Assembly: GCF_026651855.1 (NCBI RefSeq)
Contig: NZ_CP093281.1
Location: 558,001-622,000, forward strand
Direction of reading: 5' to 3'
DNA: 64,000 bases
Origin: Pseudomonas silvicola
Lineage (GTDB): Bacteria > Pseudomonadota > Gammaproteobacteria > Pseudomonadales > Pseudomonadaceae
In this document: piece after piece, positions 21,485 to 31,333 of the stretch
How positions within the stretch are numbered: position 1 is the stretch's first letter
How the letters are laid out: each line of letters begins with the position of its first letter
Translations under genes and position numbers: made by a program
Notes under the pieces: generated by a model
Databases searched by the model: none
Told to the model about the DNA's origin: nothing
What the model saw: only the letters and a program-made list of their open reading frames with translations

Positions 21485-22266
21485 ACCGGAACTCAAACGC
21501 GCCTACATTTGCAGGCAAACTGATCCTGTTTGCGGGTGCGGGTATTTCACGCAATCTGGGTTTGCCGGAGTGGCATGAGCTGATTGCGCATCTGGCCAAA
21601 GAACTGGGTTACGACCCGAAGATCTTTAATACTTATGGCACACATCTTTCGCTGGCGGAGTATTACAAGCAACGCAAAGGTTCGCTCGGAGACCCATTAC
21701 GCTGGATGGATCGAATGGCATCGCCCGGATATTGACGTGCACCAGCGCTCTGAAATTCACACCATGATCACCCAAGGTAACTTTTCGCATCCTACACCAC
21801 CATTACGATCGCTGGCTGGAGATGGCCTGCACGACACAATGTGCCAGTACAGCAAAGTGGCGAATGCGGCAGATTTGGTGTCATTAACCGAAGACAAGCG
21901 TCATATCATAAAACTTCATGGTGATTTTGACGATGATACTTCCATCGTGCTGGATGAGAGCAGCTACTTTGAGCGCCTCTATTTCGATTCGCCGCTGGAT
22001 ATCAAACTGACGCATGACGTGATGGGCAACTCGGTGTTGTTTGTCGGGTACAGCATCAGTGACTTTAACATTCGTCTGTTCTACCGGCTGACCAAGATGT
22101 GGGGCCGTACCGGATTGGCTACCGCGCGCCCCAAATCCTACTTGTTCACCAACCAATAATCCGGTGGCCAGAGGTGCTGGGGCAGTGGGGTATCCGAAAT
22201 GATCGTTTCGAAGAGGACGATCCGCGCAAAGCGCTGGCGACGTTCCTGGAAGAATTACTGGCTTAA
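21481..22266 (+). CDS. SIR2-like NAD+-binding protein, KomC-like putative defence effector (frameshifted)
   Basis: The gene starts within four bases of the HAM1-like stop (an ATA, probably a misread ATG). NAD-binding residues are in [23 protein letters not shown]2 'TT.YDRWLE' segment lies across a shift near 21795. The catalytic histidine is in [12 protein letters not shown], and the C-terminal SIR2_2 motif is [20 protein letters not shown]. The end is [18 protein letters not shown]2-like proteins of this group act as NAD+ hydrolases in anti-phage systems (ThsA, DSR, SIR2-APAZ, KomC). It is about 260 residues with no other fused domain seen. Four or more frameshifts are present. Confidence 0.75.
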
Positions 22267-22304
22267 TGAGCGAAAACGTTTGCTCAAAAAGTTTGCTTAG
22301 AATA

Positions 22305-22324
22305 TACTGTATATAAATACAGTT
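22305..22324 (+). promoter_or_regulatory. LexA (SOS) box upstream of yebG
   Basis: TACTGTATATAAATACAGTT fits the LexA consensus CTG-N10-CAG (CTG at 22307-22309, CAG at 22320-22322) with the preferred TATATAAATA centre. It ends 13 bases before the yebG ATG and starts 38 bases after the SIR2-like stop. Confidence 0.92.
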
Positions 22325-22337
22325 AACCGGGTGCATC

Positions 22338-22718
22338 ATGGCAGTCGAAACCAAATATGTTGTTGTCAGAAAGGGTGAAGAAAAATGACGTTTGCCAATA
22401 AAAAAGACGCGGATGCCTGGGACAAAATGCTCCCGATATGGCGGACGCCTTCACCGACTGGCTGCAGCAGCATCTAGCCTGAAGCTGGGTGAAGCACAGG
22501 CTGAAGCGTTAGGCATGTTACTGGCTGAACAGAAGAGGATGCGGTGCAGCATATCCTGCGTACCAGCAAATTACCGGATGCGGTAAAGGAAGAAGCGACA
22601 GCCGAGGAAGTCGAGACTGAGGCTTCTGCGGAATCTGAAATCTGCGGAATCTGAAGCCTCTGCAGAAGCAGACACCGGTAAACCCGAAAAGAAAGTGCGC
22701 GCGGTTAAAGCTGCCTGA
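22338..22718 (+). CDS. yebG: YebG family DNA damage-inducible protein (frameshifted)
   Basis: MAVETKYVVVRKGEEK followed, after a shift in an A-run, by MTFANKKDADAWDKML matches YebG from its start. Then LGEAQAEALGMLLAEQK and HILRTSKLPDAVKEEA, and a long acidic, Ser/Ala/Glu-rich tail ending KKVRAVKAA. YebG is a small SOS-induced protein of poorly defined function in enterobacteria. The LexA box just upstream confirms the identity. The tail is longer than in E. coli. At least four frameshifts in a short conserved gene argue for sequence errors rather than gene decay. Confidence 0.85.
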
Positions 22719-22724
22719 TACTTT

Positions 22725-22848
22725 GCTGAGAGCTGAGAGCTGAGAGCTGAGAGCTGAGAGCTGAGAGCTGAGAGCTGAGAGCTGAGAGCTGAGAGCTGAG
22801 AGCTGAGAGCTGAGAGCTGAGAGCTGAGAGCTGAGAGCTGAGAGCTGA
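22725..22848 (+). repeat. Heptanucleotide tandem repeat, GAGAGCT, about 17.7 copies
   Basis: A perfect 7-bp unit repeats for 124 bp, starting seven bases after the yebG stop and ending 43 bases before the end of the convergent fic gene. Because 7 is not a multiple of 3, any reading frame through it cycles as a 7-residue peptide repeat. No unit variation is visible. Confidence 0.95.
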
Positions 22849-22891
22849 TAACTGGGGCGACGGAAGGTCGCTCCTGTTGCCTCACTAAACT

Positions 22892-23998
22892 CTACAGCTT
22901 GATCTGATAACGCGTACTACGCCCACCGCCCGGTAGTTTCTCCAGACAACCTTTCTCCAGCAATTCCGTTAAATGACGCGTCGCCGTGGCTTTACTGACC
23001 TTTGCCACTTTTTGATATTGGCTGGCGCTGATACCGTCCTAAACCCTTGTTCACCACCATCCAGTAAGCGATTCAATACGCGGTTTTGCTCAGCGTTCAA
23101 TTGGGCATTGTGGTGAATCAGCCAGAATTTCGCTTTGTTCTGTATCCGCGTGACCGATGCCAGCGCCTCTTCCAGACTGTCATTGAGCACATCGAGGAAC
23201 CACAGCATCCAGGCCGTGATGTCCAAATCGCCACGCTGTGTCTCTTGCAAAATCCGATAATAATCCGCGCGCCGGGTCAGAATCGATGACGACATGGCAT
23301 ATAAACGGATGCTTTGGCTGTCTGCTTGTGCCAGCGCCAATCAGTCAGCGCGCGCGTACGACCGTTGCCATCATCGAATGGATGCAGCGTAACAAACCAC
23401 AGATGACAGATGGCAGCGCGCAGCAGTGGATCGAGTTGAACCTCGTTATGGCTGTGATTAAACCGCAAATAAACTGATCAAGCTGCCGTTCAGCCCGTCG
23501 CGTGGTGGTGCTTCGAAATGCACGGTTGGGCGATCGATGCGCGGATACCACCCTGCATCGCTCCTCCTCGCAAACCACCTACGTTTAAACGCTTAATCGT
23601 CCATTCACTCGCCGGGAAAAGCCACTGATGCCACAGACACAGCCGCTCAAACGTGAGAGGCTCATCGCGCTTGAGTGATGGCATCCCATCATAGTGGCCA
23701 GTCCTTCAGATCGTTCGGAAACGGGATAGGGCTGCTCCAGCGAGACACCTAATCGCCGCGCAAGGGAAGACCTGACCGATTCGGCGTTAACACGCTCATC
23801 TTCAATGGCGGAGGAAGACAGGATGTTGGTGAGCAAAGTATTCAACGTTTGCGTATCGGTGTTATTGGATATGCTTGCGCGGCCCAGCAAAATGCCGCGC
23901 TGCTGCTGGAGATAGCGCAATCGTGGCAGGAGTTTTTCCTCTTGCCAGCGAAAACTTGGCCAATCAGGTTTCTGCCATATCCACATATATTGCCTCAT
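22892..23998 (-). CDS. Fic family protein with N-terminal DUF4172 domain (frameshifted)
   Basis: The preferred start is ATG 23998 (MRQYMWIWQKPDW); this 'WIWQ.PDWP.F.W' opening is typical of the DUF4172-Fic group. Next come LRYLQQQRGILLGRA and an inhibitory helix SSAIEDERVNAESVRSSLARRLG, then the Fic core with the active-site motif HPFDDGNGRTR. The C-terminal winged-helix part contains YQKVAKVSKATATRHLTELL (shifted) and ends RSTRYQIKL. Fic enzymes transfer AMP or related groups to proteins. The fusion with a helix-turn-helix suggests self-regulation. Frameshifts are near 23030, 23335, 23480, 23560 and 23690. Confidence 0.85.
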
Positions 23999-24202
23999 AT
24001 CCTTGCCAGTGAGCCAAACAGTCTGGTGATTAGGCTCAATTACTGACCATAAAGCCGCTTTATTCGGCTCACATAATGAGTTGAATGATACTGCTAATTG
24101 GCTCAAACGCCAGTTCATTCAGCCCTGTGATAAAGCACGCGAAGGCAAATGGGTGGCGATTTCAGGCTGAAATTTTAGGTGAGCCAGGAAAGGGTCTGTG
24201 TG

Positions 24203-24232
24203 CCAGATGGCGACCTGAGCGCCGCCATCTGG
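24203..24232. repeat. Inverted repeat downstream of the small membrane protein gene
   Basis: CCAGATGGCG and CGCCATCTGG form perfect 10-bp arms around a 10-base spacer. There is no T-run on either side, so it is either a poor terminator or a structural palindrome. It lies 40 bases beyond the minus-strand small gene. Confidence 0.5.
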
Positions 24233-24271
24233 GAAAATGAAGTGACTATCGCGCAGTGATGGAGAAGCAGA

Positions 24272-24375
24272 TCAATGGGTGAAAAGTGAAAATGTTCCAG
24301 AGTAGTAGATCACCATCCACGCCACTACACCAGCCAAACCAATAGCAATCCTGTTAAGCCTAATTTACCTGTCAT
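24272..24375 (-). CDS. Small single-span membrane protein (frameshifted)
   Basis: ATG at 24375 is preceded by AGAGGAA. It reads MTGKLGLT and, after one frame change, IAIGLAGVVAWMVIYYSGT followed by FSLFTH and a stop. The product would be about 33 residues with one hydrophobic span of some 18 residues. The span of 104 bases is not a multiple of three, in line with one lost or extra base. Enterobacteria carry many such single-span small proteins, but I recognise no named family. The strong ribosome site is the main support. Confidence 0.45.
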
Positions 24376-24691
24376 GATGCATTCCTCTTGTTATTTGGCG
24401 TCATGCGCCCTGTAACGAATAAGCTGACAGGATGGTGAGATAGCGATCTTGCGCCAGATCAAAAACAGCAGGATTTTGTCGCGGAAATGCGCAGACAAAA
24501 ATTGATCGGGATTAGATATGGGTGTTTGCCCCCGCCTCAACAAACTATTTATCACAGAAATTATAAAGGAATTTGAAAGCGGATAAAAGAGTGCCGCTTA
24601 TTGAACTATATTTGCCAAATATCGGCATAACCCTCCAGATATTCTAGAGTTAATCGCGAAGTTTAAAAAATACACAATCCTGCAATCGTTT
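24376..24691. other. Intergenic region between small membrane protein and gcd
   Basis: This is a divergent promoter region of 316 bp. It is AT-rich near gcd and shows no recognisable gene or clear operator. Confidence 0.5.
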
Positions 24692-27167
24692 ATGGCAAAG
24701 GACATTATTTTGAACATCGCAAACCCAATACCCAGACTTTCGTTCTGGAATAAACTATTTGCTCTTATTCTGCTGTTGTTGGGGATTATTCTGGCCGCAG
24801 GCGGGGGCTGGCTGGTGGCCGTAGGCGGAAACTGGTACTACGTGCTGGCGGGTATAGGGCTGATCATCTCTGCTGTACTGATATTCATGAAGCGCACCAG
24901 CGGTGCCCAGGCTGGTTCGCTGGTGTTTGTCGGTACGCTGATCTGGACCATCCAGGAATCGGGGCTGGATTACTGGCGCTGGGTTCCGCGCTTTGCGCTA
25001 ATGCTGATTCTTGGCATTGTGTTTGCCTTTCAGTTGCCCAATCTGGCACCGCGCGTCAGTCGGGGTGCTTCACATGCGCGCTGGCGGCGGTGTGATTGTC
25101 GCCTTTGTGGTCGCCGCTGCGCTGCCCTTTGCGCCACTTAATGAAACGCCGGCCACCGATGTACCCGCTGCGGGTTCGGCCAACTTCATGGCGGATACCG
25201 GTAATGGGAAAGCCTCCACGCCAGACAATGGTGACTGGTATACCTACGGCGGTTCTCTGGCGTCGCAGCGTTTCGCCAATGCCAGCCAGATTACCCCGGA
25301 TAACGTAAAAGACCTCAAGCTGGCCTGGCAATTCCGCACCGGCGATTTACCCAAAGCGCGTTGGGGCGGTGAAAACACCCCAATCAAAGTGGGCGATACG
25401 CTCTATACTTGTACCGCACGCAATATGGTGTTCGCGCTGGTGCCGCTACCGGCAAGAGAAGTGGCACTTTGATCCGAAGGTCAGCGACAAATCTATTCCG
25501 TACACCGCCGCCTGTCGAGGGTTAACCTGGTATGACAGCCAGACCAACAGCCATGCAACCACTGGACAGGAAGCGGCTGTTGCACCGAACAGTGATAACA
25601 GTGACTGCCAGCAGCGCATCATTCTCGGTACGCTGGATGCCCGCATCATTGAGTTGAACGCTAAAACTGGTGAAGTGTGCCGCAGTTTCGGCAATCAGGG
25701 CACGGTCAATCTCGCGGAAGATATGGAAACCTATGACGGCTATGTGGCCATTAACTCCGCGCCGGTGGTGATACGTGACACGTTGGTAGTGGGACATCAG
25801 ACGATCGATGGACAGCGCGCATTTGGCCCGCCGGGCGTCATCAAAGCCTATGATGTGCGCACGGGCGCGCTGAAATGGGCATGGGATGCTGCCGACCCGG
25901 ATACGGCGACACCGAAGAAAGGACCTAATGCCTATAAACGCGGTTCACCGGATGTCTGGACCTCGTTCACCGGTGATGACAAGTTAGGATTAGTGTATCT
26001 GCCGGTCGGGAACTCCTCCGGTGACTATTGGAGCGGTACGCGCTCGCCTGCCGAAAACAAGTATTCGGTCTCACTGACGGCATTAAATATCGATACCGGC
26101 TTACCGGCCTGGACTTTCCAGACAGCACACAAAGATGTGTGGGATTACGATCCCGGTTCTCAGCCCACGCTGGTGGATTATCCGGATAAAAACGGCGGTA
26201 AGACACCGGCAATTATCATGCCGACCAAACAGGGCGAAATTTATGTGCTGGATCGCCGTACCGGTAAATCGCTATTTGGCGTTGAGGAGCGACCAGTGCC
26301 CGGTGGCGGCGTCGAGCCGGATCAGCGTTCGCCTACCCAGCCTTATTCGCTATTCCATCATCTGAGCAAACCGGATCTTACGCCGCAGGATATGTGGGGC
26401 TTAACACCGGTGGATCAGTTGGTGTGTCGCATTCAGTTCCAGCAAGCCAGTTATAAAGGGCAGTACACACCACCGGAAGCCGATCGTCATTCGATTGAGT
26501 ATCCGGGTTATAACGGCGGTTCTGACTGGGGCAGTGTGGCAGTGGATCCGACTCGCGGCATCATCATTGCAAACTACAACGATATGCCGAACTACAACAT
26601 TCTGGTGCCGCGTGCGAAAGCCGATGCGATGGGTTGGAAACCCCGCGATGAAGTCCCGTATAACCCACACGATACCGGTCATGCGGAAGGGGCAGGCGAT
26701 CCACAAATCGGCGTGCCTTACGCGGTGAACGTGAATGCGGGTTGGCGCTTGCCGTACACCGGCATGCTGTGTAAAGAGCCGCCATATGGTGGCATCCGCG
26801 CCATTGACCTGCGTGATGGCCGCACTATCTGGGATCGTCCACTGGGCACTGCACGTCGCAATGGCCCATTTGGTCTGCCAACCGGATTGCCGATTAACAT
26901 TGGTACGCCGAATAATGGCGGTTCCGTGGTGACATCCAGCGGGCTAATCTTTGTCGCGGCGGCCACCGATGACTTAATTCGCGCCATCGACATGAAAACC
27001 GGTAAGGAAGTGTGGAGCACGGAACTGCCTGCAGGGGGCCAGGCCAACCCGATGATCTACACGCAAATGGGCGCGAGTATCTGGTGATTGTCGCAGCAGG
27101 GCATCACTTTATGGAGACGCCGGTGGGCGATTATGTGCTGGCATACGCGCTGCCTGAACAGAAATAA
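24692..27167 (+). CDS. gcd: Membrane-bound PQQ-dependent glucose/quinate dehydrogenase (frameshifted)
   Basis: The N-terminal 150 residues hold five membrane spans (for example WNKLFALILLLLGIILAAGG and a GGGWLVAVGGNWYYVLAG hairpin). They anchor the enzyme and bind ubiquinone. The periplasmic eight-bladed propeller follows: DWYTYGGSLASQRFANASQI, LKLAWQFRTGD, PYTAACRG, DPGSQPTLVDYPDKNGG, GGSDWGSVAVDPTRG and the end DYVLAYALPEQK. It oxidises aldoses to lactones in the periplasm and passes electrons to ubiquinone. The length of about 825 residues is close to family length (about 800). Only three frameshifts are seen, near 25075, 25450 and 27080. The quinate/shikimate branch cannot be excluded. 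Confidence 0.9.
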
Positions 27168-27180
27168 CCACCATTCAAAA

Positions 27181-27206
27181 CGGGATTAGGCTGCGGCCTA
27201 ATCCCG
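27181..27206. terminator. Hairpin between gcd and the convergent MFS gene
   Basis: CGGGATTAGGC pairs with GCCTAATCCCG around a 4-base loop, with AAAA before it. It lies 13 bases after gcd and 42 bases beyond the MFS stop, so it may serve both genes, though the T-run is weak. Confidence 0.7.
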
Positions 27207-27247
27207 CCATAAACACATTGTCATCACATCCCTTGGTCATCACGCCC

Positions 27248-28681
27248 TCAGGGGTTCACCTCTTCCAGGCGGCGATTCAGCGTGCGGGACCAAATACACC
27301 AATGGTAAACACCACAATCGCCATCGCGCCGGAAATCACGGCAAACACTGAACTGACCCCCATCTCACTCAGCACCAGGCAATGGTAAAGCCTCGACAAC
27401 ATGCCGCTGATACGGCTCACCGAATAGACCAATCCATCGCTTTAGCGCGCGAAACGCGTCGGGAACAGTTCCGCCTGATAGGCCTCGGTAGGAGAAGGTC
27501 ATACAGGTGCTGGCCAGCGACAGCAGCAGTCCCAACGTCACCAGCATCACCGGTTGCGACTGCCAGGAAAACACCGTGCCGACGAGGGCAATGGCCAGCG
27601 CGGATCCACTCACCAGCCACTTACGCTCAATGCGATCGGCAAAGGTCATTGCCAGCAGCGGCCCCAACGGGCTGGCAAAAGCGATCAGGAAGGAATAGAG
27701 CAAGCTGTGGGTAAAGGTCACACCTTTTGCTGCCAGCAGTGTCGGGATCCAGCTGGCAAAACCGTAATAGCCAATCGACTGAAAGAAGTTGAACACCAGC
27801 AGCATGAGGTGCGACGGCGGTAAGGCGGACGCCACATCTCATTTTTCACTGCCGGTTTAGATTCAATGGGCTGCAACAAATGGTTATCAATGGCAGGCAG
27901 CGCCGCGCCAGTGGTTAACCACGCGCGCTTCGAGTCTGCGTACCACGTTCCGCTTCTTTGTAACGGCCTTGCTCAACCAGCCAGCGCGGGCTTTCGGGTA
28001 ACCCATGCGCAGGATCACACCAGCACCGCGCCGATACAGCCCGACGCTTACGCAGCCGCTCGGGCGAGGGAATTTCCTGGGGATAGCTTTGCCATGAGAG
28101 GAAAGCGATGGTCGGAATCGAGGTGTACTGGATGGCCTGCACGAAGGCATAAGATCTGCCGCGCAGACGCGCCGGGATGAATTCGGAACATAGAGCATCA
28201 ATAGTGACCAGTTCAGCACCAACGCCAATCCCCGACACAATGCGCCAGAACACAATGGAAAACGGATGGTGCTGAAACGCCATAATGCCACTGGCGATCG
28301 CGTAAACCAGTAATGCGATAATAAACACCTTTTTGCGCCCGATGCGGTCGGCCAGATTGGCAATCAACAAGGTGCCGAGGAAAACCCCGAGGAACATCGC
28401 CGCGACAAACGCCCCAGGCTATGGGATCAAAAGTTATGGCTGCCGTGGGAAAAAATCCTCACGCACCATACCGGGACCGATATAGGCGGTCAGGAACGTC
28501 ATACACTTCAAACCAACCACCCAATGCCAGCGCAAAAATAATCAGCCACAGCGGGCGGGCGGCAGGTAAGCGTTCAGACGCGCGCAGAGGTTGCGCAACA
28601 AATGCTTTGCCTTCTTCTGGTGTGAAGTTGTCACGCCAGTCATCGGCGGGGGATCAACTCCTCAGCGAAATTTTTCAGCAC
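27248..28681 (-). CDS. MFS transporter, sugar/aromatic-acid porter type (frameshifted)
   Basis: GTG at 28681 gives VLKNFAEELIPADDW. Conserved MFS features are the loop 2-3 motif GTLLIANLADRIGRKKVF, RIVSGIGVGAELVTIDALCSEFIPARLRG, and in the second half FFQSIGYYGFASWIPTLL with DRIERKWLVSG. The length of about 475 codons and twelve expected spans fit the metabolite:H+ symporter or AAHS groups. It is the third gene of an operon with a 2-hydroxyacid dehydrogenase and an RraA-like protein, and probably imports the hydroxy or keto acid they handle. Frameshifts are near 27410, 27640, 27840, 27960 and 28420. Confidence 0.8.
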
Positions 28682-28772
28682 GGTAGGGTACTCCGTTGTT
28701 TTTTTATAATGGTTTGTTAAGGGCTGGCCGGATGGCCATGCCCGATAACACAGGTGATTCAGGGATTTAACG

Positions 28773-29457
28773 TTAAACCGGGCAGCCTTTCGCACGCAGA
28801 ATCGCGTTAGCGCTCAGGGTCGTTGTTGCCTGCCACGTTGCTGGCGCGGATCTTCTCCTCACGCTGTGCATGTTGCTGTACGCGAGGCAGCAGCACACTC
28901 AGCTCATCCTGCGGGATCGCAATCACACCGTCGGCATCGGCCACGATCAAATCGCCGGGTGACACCACCAGTCCTGCACAGTGCACCGTGGTGTTCACTT
29001 CACCAGGGCCTTCTTTGGAAGGGCCGCGCAAGTGTTACCCCGAGCCCAGCAGGCAATACCGCCTTCTGCCCATTCATTCAGGTCGCGCACGGCGCCATCA
29101 ATCACGAAACCGGCAATCTTTTTGGTGACGGCAGAGGTGCGCATCAAGCCACCGATCAGCGCCTGAGTCAGATCGCGAGCCATCGACCACAATCACATCG
29201 CCCGGTTGCATTTCGATGGCCTTATGGATCATCAGGTTATCGCCAGGACGTACTTTCACGGTGATCGCCGGGCCGCACAGCATCAGGTTGGCATCGTTGT
29301 GATACGCCTGTAAGCCAAGTGCACCAACACTGCGCCCCATGGAGTCGCCAATGTTCGGCACCGGCAAGGCACGGAAGGCATCAATCACGCCCGCATCAAT
29401 CTGTGCGCCGCGCTCACCGATGAAATAGCCAATCGGCCAGTCTTTGTGGATGGTCAT
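28773..29457 (-). CDS. RraA-like protein / 4-hydroxy-4-methyl-2-oxoglutarate aldolase family (frameshifted)
   Basis: It starts MTIHKDWPIGYFIGERGAQ. Core motifs are VPNIGDSMGRSVG, LCGPAITVKVRPGDNLMIHKAI, GDVIVVDGSRDLTQALIGGLM (in part after a shift), FVIDGAVRDLNE and GDLIVADADGVIAIPQDEL. The DGxxRD metal-site motif of HMG/CHA aldolases is present in shifted form as VIDGAVRD. The family splits into aldolases and RNase E regulators. The catabolic operon context favours the aldolase. It lies between the dehydrogenase (three bases apart) and the MFS gene. Frameshifts are near 29025, 29190 and 28810. Confidence 0.8.
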
Positions 29458-29460
29458 AAG

Positions 29461-30435
29461 TTAACTCCGGTTTAACACCTGCGGATTAACGCAGGCGGAT
29501 GGGTTGATCTGTTGGTTATCAAGAAAAGCCAGACACTGACGTGCTGCGCTCTGTGCAACGGCATCCAATGCGCGGGGTGGAACGCCGCCAATATGCGGAG
29601 TCGATCAGGTTGCTGAGCGCGCGGAAGGGATGATCGGCAGCCAGCGGCTCGGGTCACCGTGTCCAGCGCTGCGGCTTTACGGTTGCCCGCTTTGTAATGC
29701 GGCAGCCAGCGCCTCTTCATCAATCCAATTCACCGCGTGCGGTGTTGATCAGCGTGAAGCGAGCAGGCACTGTGCCAGGCGTTGCGCGTTGATCATCAAA
29801 CGGGTTTTGGGCGTGACCGGACAGTGAAGACTCAGCACGTCCGCCAGCGGCAATGAATTCGATCCAGCGAGGTAGCGTTGCGCCCCTTCAAAGTCACCAT
29901 TAGCCGGAGCAGCGGGATCGAAAAATGCGACCTGCATCCCAATCCGCACTCCTTGGCTTCATATCACGCGGCGGCCGATTTCGCCAAAGCCGATCAGACC
30001 CAGGTTTTGCCCTGTAGTTCTTCCCATCACCGCTGCGGGTCCAGCGCCCGGCGGCGACTTCCTGCTGAAAATAGAAGGCAGACGGCGCGCAGTTCAGCAT
30101 CAGCGCCAGCGTCAGTTCGGCAACAGATTGCGCATTGGTGGCGGGCGTGGTCAGCACCGGAATGCCACGTTCGGTAGCGGCAACCACATCAATATTGGTG
30201 ACGCCCACGCCGTGTTTGCAGATGATTTTCAGCGTTGGACAAGCGTTGATGGCTTTCGCGTTCAATTCAACGGTGCGCGAGATCACCGCGTCATACGCCA
30301 CGCTGCTCATACGCTGTTCAACTTCCGCAACGTCATTGGCGTCATCCAGATAATCGACCACACAGCCTGCTTCAGCGAGCAGTTCCGGCCGCCCTGGCCG
30401 AGGCTGGTAGTGGTCACGAGAAAGCGATAAGTCAT
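29461..30435 (-). CDS. D-2-hydroxyacid dehydrogenase, NAD-binding (frameshifted)
   Basis: The start ATG at 30435 gives MTYRFLVTT. Blocks are VVDYLDDANDVAEVEQRM, LKIICKHGVGVTNIDVVAATERGIPVL and ATNAQSVAELTLALML. The nucleotide-binding GLIGFGEIGRR motif is present but split near 29990, followed by QVAFFDPAAP and PLADVLSLHCPVTPKTRLMI, then LINTARGELIDE-like sequence. This is the phosphoglycerate-dehydrogenase-like branch. The catalytic Arg, Glu and His lie in shifted segments. It heads the operon and probably interconverts the substrate hydroxy acid and its keto acid. Confidence 0.8.
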
Positions 30436-30882
30436 GTCGGTTCTCCGATAGGGTTTACGTCATCCATGGCATCGACAACCGATAAAAAATATTCTGCAGA
30501 AGGTTATTAATTCATTCTGACAGGAATAATGATGAGACGGACGAGCTGAATCGTCACACGCCATAACGTTGGAATTTTGTTAACAAACAGATCGCATGTT
30601 GCTGGGATTGTGTTCTGCTATACGCTTTGCAGATTTTGCCAAAATCGTTAACGCAGAGTTAGCGGAGCGCAGCGGCCGTATCAGCAGGCTAAAGACCGCA
30701 CAAATAGTGTGATCTACTTCAAAAACCTCCCTCAGTACCCTGACACCCCTCAGTTATTTTATCGTCGTTGTTTTTGAGCAAAGTGCGCCGCAAAGTTGCA
30801 CAACTCATGCATTGTGCGTTTTAGCGCACGATGATAAATGTAACTAAAGTTATAGAGTGTTTGGTTCATTAACAACTACATA
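30436..30882. other. Divergent promoter region, 447 bp
   Basis: No gene is recognisable between the minus-strand dehydrogenase operon and DoxX. An imperfectly spaced inverted repeat, GCACAA at 30798-30803 and TTGTGC at 30812-30817, could be a regulator site but is unproven. Confidence 0.4.
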
Positions 30883-31293
30883 ATGAACGGTTACATCTGT
30901 CTCACTCAAAAGATCTCTTCGCTGTACTCGGCCGCATCATGGCGGTGGGTCTGTTCTTCGCTTCGGGTCTCGACAAAATCACCCACTACGCAGACAACCT
31001 GCAAACCATGGCGAACAACGGTGTTCCCGCCTTTTTCCTGCCGCTGGTGATCCTGCTGGAAGTGGGGGCGGTCATGGCCATTGCCTTTGGTTTTCTGACG
31101 CGGTTCGGCCATTTTATGGCGGTGTTCTCGGTTCTGGCCGGATTCCTGTTCTATATCAGGGATACAGCCATGCACACCTGATGGTGTGGTTAAAAAATAT
31201 CTCCTGCGCTGCCGGTTTCCTGATGCTGTGTCTGAATGGCGGCGGCAAATGGAGCTCGATCATCTGATTCAGCAACGTCTAGCACGCCATTAA
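30883..31293 (+). CDS. DoxX family membrane protein (frameshifted)
   Basis: Reading through one shift after the ATG gives SHSKDLFAVLGRIMAVGLFF, ASGLDKITHYADNLQTMANN, VPAFFLPLVILLEVGAVMAI and FGFLTRFGHFMAVFSVLAGF. After a second shift come MVWLKNISCAAGFLMLCL and a C-terminal DHLIQQRLARH. These are the four spans and the G.DK motif of DoxX/YqjF-type proteins. Such proteins often accompany quinone-linked oxidoreductases. Here the gene precedes the FAD sugar dehydrogenase genes on the same strand. Confidence 0.8.
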
Positions 31294-31333
31294 GATTTTC
31301 ACCCTAACCCATTAATTATTCAGGACAATACCC

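Noticed and set aside
22725..22848. Repeat considered as a CRISPR array
   Set aside because: The units are 7 bp, contiguous and without spacers, and no cas genes are present.
22571..22885. Minus-strand open frame with repeated SQLSAL peptide units
   Set aside because: It is only the translation of the GAGAGCT tandem repeat and runs antisense into yebG. It has no ribosome site and no known family.
26401..27047. Long antisense open frames over gcd
   Set aside because: They lack motifs and ribosome sites and lie opposite conserved propeller repeats of gcd.
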